Source of the DNA: CAZMXI01 sp964570205
GTDB lineage: Bacteria; Planctomycetota; Phycisphaerae; Tepidisphaerales; Tepidisphaeraceae
Length of the DNA stretch: 8,138 bases
Direction: 5' to 3'
NCBI GenBank assembly: GCA_964570205.1
Contig: CAZMXI010000204.1
Location: 1 to 8,138, forward strand
A program made the translations under genes and the position numbers. Shown here piece by piece: positions 5,144 to 8,138 of this stretch. Numbering within the stretch: position 1 is the stretch's first letter; each line of letters opens with the position of its first letter. Under the pieces are notes generated by a model. The model searched no databases, was not told where the DNA came from, and saw only the letters and a program-made list of their open reading frames with translations.

Positions 5144-5938
5144 ATGAAACTCATGGATCAAATCAACAAGGGACCACGCTCCGGGCCGCGGCGCACGATG
5201 CTGTACGGCGTCCAGGGCATCGGCAAGTCCACCTTCGGGTCGATGGCCGACGGGGCGATCTTCATTCCCACTGAGGACGGCCTGGGTGGAATCAACTGCG
5301 CCAGCTTTCCCCTGGCCACCGAATACCAGCATGTGCTGGCGGCGCTGGGGGAACTCTACACCGAGCCGCATTCGTTCCGCACCGTGGTCATCGACAGCAT
5401 CGACTGGCTCGAACAGTTGATCTGGGCCGAGGTCTGCCGCAAGCGGAACGTCGAGAGCATCGAGGACATCGGCTACGCCAAGGGCTACACATTCGCGCTG
5501 ACGCAGTGGCGCGAGATACTCGCCGGCCTCGATGCCCTCCGCAATGAGCGCGGCATGTCGGTCATCCTGTTGGCACACTCGAAAATCGAGAAGTTCGAGA
5601 ACCCCGAGACCGACAGCTATGACCGCTACGTCCCGCGTCTCCACAGGCTCGCGGCCGCCACGGTCATGGAATGGTGCGACGAGGTTCTCTTCGCGACCTA
5701 CAAGGTCTTCACCAAGGCGACCGACGAGGGCTTCAACCGCACCCGCAGCCAGGGGATCGGCACCGGCGAGCGCATTCTGCGCACCACCGAGCGCCCGGCC
5801 CACGTGGCCAAGAATCGCTTGAACCTTCCCGACGAGCTTCCTCTGGACTTCAACCACTACGCGAACTTCCTGAGCGGCAGCGTCGCCGCTCCGGCGAATG
5901 CATCGATCAACACGCAACCTCAAACCCAAGGAGCCTGA
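5144..5938 (+). CDS. Sak4-like RecA-fold ATPase (AAA_24 family), probable single-strand annealing protein
   Basis: 264 residues if started at the ATG at 5144, which has GGAG (5134-5137) 6 nt upstream; an ATG at 5132 is an alternative. Walker A is GVQGIGKST (22-30) and Walker B is TVVIDSIDWLE (80-90). A polar strand, VILLAHSKIEKF (~140-151), resembles the sensor region of RecA-fold NTPases. A basic region with several Arg/Lys (NRTRSQGIGTGERILRTTER, ~198-217) follows, and the C-terminus is a low-complexity Gln/Ala tail. This is the short RecA-like core without RecA N- or C-terminal domains, typical of phage AAA_24/Sak4 proteins. Sak4 of phage HK620 anneals single strands and is stimulated by its cognate SSB. 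Here it is flanked by an exonuclease and a DUF669 protein, which supports the same role. A replication-loader function cannot be excluded. Confidence 0.8.
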   Translation: MKLMDQINKGPRSGPRRTMLYGVQGIGKSTFGSMADGAIFIPTEDGLGGINCASFPLATEYQHVLAALGELYTEPHSFRTVVIDSIDWLEQLIWAEVCRKRNVESIEDIGYAKGYTFALTQWREILAGLDALRNERGMSVILLAHSKIEKFENPETDSYDRYVPRLHRLAAATVMEWCDEVLFATYKVFTKATDEGFNRTRSQGIGTGERILRTTERPAHVAKNRLNLPDELPLDFNHYANFLSGSVAAPANASINTQPQTQGA

Positions 5939-5940
5939 AC

Positions 5941-6408
5941 ATGGCAGACCTCAACGGATTCAATGCCAACACGGTCGAACCGAGCACGGCATTCGAGGCG
6001 ATCCCCGCGGGCAACTACATCGCGGCGATTGTCGAGAGCCAGACCAAGCCCACCAAGAACGGCGGCGGCAGTTACCTGCAGCTGACGTTCCAGGTGCTTG
6101 ACGGCCCCTACAAGGGCCGGCTGCTGTGGGCGCGGCTGAACCTCACCAACTCCAATGCGCTGACGGTGCAGATCGCCCGCGCCGAGTTGTCGGCCATCTG
6201 CCGCGCCGCGGGCGTGATGACGCCCAAGGACTCGGTGGAGTTGCACAACCTGCCCATGCAGATCACCGTCAAGTGCAAGAAGCGCGACGACACCGGCGAG
6301 ATCACCAACGAGATCAAGGGCTACGCCAAGAAGGAAGCGGCGACGGGCAAGCCGCAGCAGCAGGTCACGCCCGCGGGCAGCGTCGCGCCACCCTGGAAGC
6401 GCGGCTGA
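5941..6408 (+). CDS. DUF669 family protein, probable phage-type ssDNA-binding protein
   Basis: 155 residues. The ATG at 5941 is two bases after the previous stop, with AAGGAG (5928-5933) 7 nt upstream, so the two genes are tightly coupled. The N-terminus (FEAIPAGNYIAAIVESQTKPTKNGGG, ~18-43) and the core LQLTFQVLDGPYKGRLLWARLNL (~46-68) are the recognisable DUF669 signature. The AELSAICRAAGV and ITVKCKKRDDTGEITNEIKGY segments follow, and the tail is flexible and Gln/Pro-rich, ending APPWKRG. DUF669 proteins sit in phage recombination modules and are thought to have an OB-like fold that binds single strands. They lack the acidic tip of cellular SSB, as here. The likely role is to coat ssDNA made by the exonuclease and assist the Sak4-like protein. 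Confidence 0.85.
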   Translation: MADLNGFNANTVEPSTAFEAIPAGNYIAAIVESQTKPTKNGGGSYLQLTFQVLDGPYKGRLLWARLNLTNSNALTVQIARAELSAICRAAGVMTPKDSVELHNLPMQITVKCKKRDDTGEITNEIKGYAKKEAATGKPQQQVTPAGSVAPPWKRG

Positions 6409-6429
6409 TCACGGCATGATGACCGACAT

Positions 6430-6459
6430 CCTCCCGCCGGTGCCAGCGCCGGCGGGAGG
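6430..6459. repeat. Perfect 11-bp GC-rich stem-loop before the rusA gene
   Basis: CCTCCCGCCGG (6430-6440) and CCGGCGGGAGG (6449-6459) pair perfectly around an 8-nt loop, in the 68-bp gap between the DUF669 and RusA genes. A short pyrimidine stretch (CTTCTT) follows, so partial termination is conceivable, but there is no real U-tract. GGAG (6466-6469) for rusA starts 7 nt after the stem. The stem could lower or time rusA translation or protect the upstream message. Confidence 0.6.
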
Positions 6460-6476
6460 CTTCTTGGAGCGCGGAC

Positions 6477-6881
6477 ATGATGGAAATCGAACTGCCATTC
6501 CCGCCATCGACCAACCATATCTGGCGGCACTTCCGGGGCCGCACCGTCCTGAGCGCCACAGGCCGGCGGTTCCGGCAGCAGGTGTGCGCGATCTTGAACG
6601 CGGCGGCGGTGCGCCCAATGGAGGGCAAACTCTGCTGCAGCGTGACGGTGTATCCGCCTGACCGCCGCCGCCGCGACATCGACAATCTGCTCAAGAGCCT
6701 GCTCGACGCGCTGCAGCGCGGTGGTGCGTTCCCCGACGATAGCCAGATCGTGTGGCTTATCACCGTGAAGGCGACGCCGGTCGCCGGCGGGCGCGTGCTT
6801 GTGAAACTCTCCCCCCTCTCGCGGACGGCGTGCCGGGAAATGTGCGACGCGGCCATGCCGGAGGAGGCGTCATGCAACTGA
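6477..6881 (+). CDS. rusA: RusA-family Holliday junction resolvase
   Basis: 134 residues; the ATG at 6477 has GGAG 7 nt upstream. It begins with the RusA signature PFPPSTNHIWR (7-17) and carries the catalytic block PDRRRRDIDNLLKSLLDALQ (61-80) and PDDSQI (86-91). The E. coli RusA active-site residues Asp70, Asp72, Lys76 and Asp91 correspond with a constant offset of three to Asp67, Asp69, Lys73 and Asp88, so the enzyme is probably active. RusA is a Mg2+-dependent homodimer that cuts four-way junctions symmetrically and is widespread in prophages. The C-terminal extension (SRTACREMCDAAMPEEASCN) is Cys-containing and not part of the core. The gene overlaps the next by 10 bases. The job is to resolve branched intermediates made by the upstream recombination proteins. 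Confidence 0.92.
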   Translation: MMEIELPFPPSTNHIWRHFRGRTVLSATGRRFRQQVCAILNAAAVRPMEGKLCCSVTVYPPDRRRRDIDNLLKSLLDALQRGGAFPDDSQIVWLITVKATPVAGGRVLVKLSPLSRTACREMCDAAMPEEASCN

Positions 6882-7144
6882 GCGCATCTCCCTCGAGTGA
6901 CGCCGGGATACCGGCGACGGCTAAGGCGTGGCAGAAGATCGAGGCCAGATTCCGGCTCTGGTCTTTCCACATCTATTACGACCGCTCCTACGCCACGGAG
7001 ATCGACCCAACACTGCGGTTCGTCAAGGCCCTGATCGCATCCACCCAGCCGATCCGCGACCGCAATGCGGTGCTGCAGTGGTATCGGGAACGCGGCCGGA
7101 CCCGGAAGACCAAGGGAGAAAGGGGCCGGCATGGTGACGCTTAG
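6872..7144 (+). CDS. Small uncharacterised protein (90 aa) between rusA and helicase genes
   Basis: The ATG at 6872 lies inside the end of rusA and has a strong GAGGAGG (6861-6867) 4 nt upstream. The gene in turn overlaps the helicase start by 14 bases, so it is held in a coupled three-gene run. The protein has a Ser/Ala-rich N-terminus, a central amphipathic part rich in aromatics (KAWQKIEARFRLWSFHIYYD, ~18-37, then IDPTLRFVKALIAS), and a very basic tail (RERGRTRKTKGERGRH). I do not recognise a family. The basic tail and position suggest an accessory DNA- or protein-binding factor for RusA or the helicase, which is inference only. Confidence 0.65.
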   Translation: MQLSASPSSDAGIPATAKAWQKIEARFRLWSFHIYYDRSYATEIDPTLRFVKALIASTQPIRDRNAVLQWYRERGRTRKTKGERGRHGDA

Positions 7145-8138
7145 GCCATACCAACGCGAATCCGTCGAAGCGGTGTATGCCCACCTGCGGGAGCGAGACG
7201 ACAACCCCGTCGTCGTGATCCCCACCGGCGGCGGCAAGACGCCGGTGATGGCCACGCTCTGCGACGACGCAGTGACGCGCTGGAACGGGCGTGTGCTGGT
7301 GCTGGCGCACGTGAAGGAACTGCTCGAGCAAACGGCGGGCACGTTGGATCGCATGGCCCCACACCTTCATGTCGGGCTGTACTCGGCCGGGCTGAAGCGG
7401 CGCGACACCGAGCACCCGGTGATCGTGGCGGGCATCCAGTCGGTGTTTCGCCGCGCCGCCGAACTCGACGCCTTCGACCTGGTGATCATCGACGAAGCGC
7501 ACATGATCCCGCCCGAGGGCGAGGGCATGTACCAGACCTTCCTCAAGGACGCGAAGGTCGTGAACCCCCAACTCCGCGTGATCGGGCTGACGGCCACGCC
7601 ATTCCGCATGACCAGCGGAATGATCTGCCAGAGTGACCATTTCCTCAATCATGTCTGTTTCGAGGTGGGTGTCCGGGAACTGATCCGGGATGGCTTCCTG
7701 TGTCCGCTGCGCACCAAGGCTGGCATCACCAAGGCCGACACCTCGGGCCTACATGTGCGAGGCGGCGAGTTCATCGCAGGCGAAGTCGAGGACCTGATGG
7801 ATCAGGTCGCCCTCGTCCGCGCCGCCTGCGCCGAGATCATCCAGCAGACCCAGGATCGCACGTCGGTGTTGATCTTCTCTTCAGGCATCCAGCACGGACA
7901 GCACATCGTGGACGTGCTGCGCACCGAGCACGGCGTCGAGTGCGGTTTCATCACCGGCGAGACCCCGGCCGCCGAGCGCGAGGCGCTCATCGCGCGTTTC
8001 CGCCGCCAGGGCGGAGGTGAACTCTTCGGCGGTGGCTCACCCCTGAAATACCTGTGCAACGTGAATGTGCTGACCACGGGCTTCGACGCCCCCAACGTGG
8101 ACTGCGTGGCGATGCTGCGCCCCACGATGTCGCCGGGA
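7131..8138 (+). CDS. SF2 DEAH-box helicase, 3' end beyond the window
   Basis: 336 codons are visible from the ATG at 7131, with AAAGGGG 5 nt upstream; the frame is open to the last base. Superfamily 2 motifs occur in order: LRPYQRESV (4-12), Walker A PTGGGKT (31-37), motif Ia LAHVKEL (58-64), DEAH (121-124), motif III LTATP (153-157), motif IV VLIFSSG (246-252), motif V NVLTTGFDAPNVD (312-324), and the start of motif VI (MLRPTMSPG). The layout matches phage and plasmid RecQ/RecG-unrelated DEAD/DEAH helicases of the type often annotated as UvsW- or restriction-helicase-like. A Gly-rich insert (QGGGELFGGGSP, 293-304) precedes the strand leading to motif V. It would use ATP to unwind or remodel DNA in replication or recombination. 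The C-terminus, including the arginine finger of motif VI, is outside the window. Confidence 0.9.
   Translation, partial: MVTLRPYQRESVEAVYAHLRERDDNPVVVIPTGGGKTPVMATLCDDAVTRWNGRVLVLAHVKELLEQTAGTLDRMAPHLHVGLYSAGLKRRDTEHPVIVAGIQSVFRRAAELDAFDLVIIDEAHMIPPEGEGMYQTFLKDAKVVNPQLRVIGLTATPFRMTSGMICQSDHFLNHVCFEVGVRELIRDGFLCPLRTKAGITKADTSGLHVRGGEFIAGEVEDLMDQVALVRAACAEIIQQTQDRTSVLIFSSGIQHGQHIVDVLRTEHGVECGFITGETPAAEREALIARFRRQGGGELFGGGSPLKYLCNVNVLTTGFDAPNVDCVAMLRPTMSPG

Noticed and set aside
4087..5154. Long minus-strand open frame of 355 codons opposite the exonuclease gene
   Set aside because: It lies antisense to a gene with clear catalytic motifs, has no ribosome site and no recognisable domain. Long antisense frames are expected in DNA with this GC content.
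6365..7354. Minus-strand open frame of 329 codons opposite rusA, the small gene and the helicase start
   Set aside because: It is antisense to three genes supported by motifs and Shine-Dalgarno sites, and its composition is Arg/Ser-rich shadow-like.

Overview
The window is GC-rich, densely coding DNA that looks like an accessory region: a mobile or phage-derived segment of a bacterial chromosome, or a large plasmid or prophage. A planctomycete-type host (Phycisphaerae-like) is my best guess. It rests on the style of the first gene, an HTH protein I associate with planctomycete recombinase loci, and on the general codon and GC character. No rRNA, tRNA or taxonomic marker is present, so this is an inference only. 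I see no CRISPR array, insertion sequence, tRNA or rRNA.

Left part (1-2568, + strand): the 3' end of a small HTH protein gene, then two overlapping genes of 394 and 321 codons that I cannot assign to a known family. The second has a C-terminal HTH. The HTH gene ends inside a perfect inverted pair of TTATCCACA sequences, each identical to the DnaA-box consensus. The 321-aa gene stops only two bases from the dead end of a minus-strand toxin remnant, so a recombination junction probably lies near 2570-2580.

Middle part (2571-3520): on the minus strand is an intact AbiEi/DUF6088-type antitoxin gene with a near-perfect 27-bp palindromic operator over its promoter. Downstream of it, joined by a TGATG stop/start overlap, are only the first ~24 recognisable codons of an AbiEii-type nucleotidyltransferase toxin. 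The toxin-antitoxin pair is therefore broken: antitoxin present, toxin truncated. The divergent intergenic region (3266-3520) holds the operator, five copies of CTGCAA/TTGCAG, another DnaA-box sequence, and a long stem that would bury the ribosome binding site of the next gene.

Right part (3521-8138, + strand): a phage-style recombination and replication cassette led by an ECF-like sigma factor. In order it encodes the sigma factor, a RecE/RecB-type PD-(D/E)XK exonuclease, a Sak4-like RecA-fold ATPase (AAA_24), a DUF669 protein (probable ssDNA-binding), a RusA Holliday junction resolvase, a small unknown protein, and an SF2 DEAH helicase that runs off the right edge. Together these could resect DNA ends, coat and anneal single strands, unwind, and resolve junctions. 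The sigma factor could direct RNA polymerase to the cassette or to later genes of the element. Perfect GC-rich inverted repeats sit in the gaps before the exonuclease, Sak4-like and RusA genes and may set the relative expression of the cassette.
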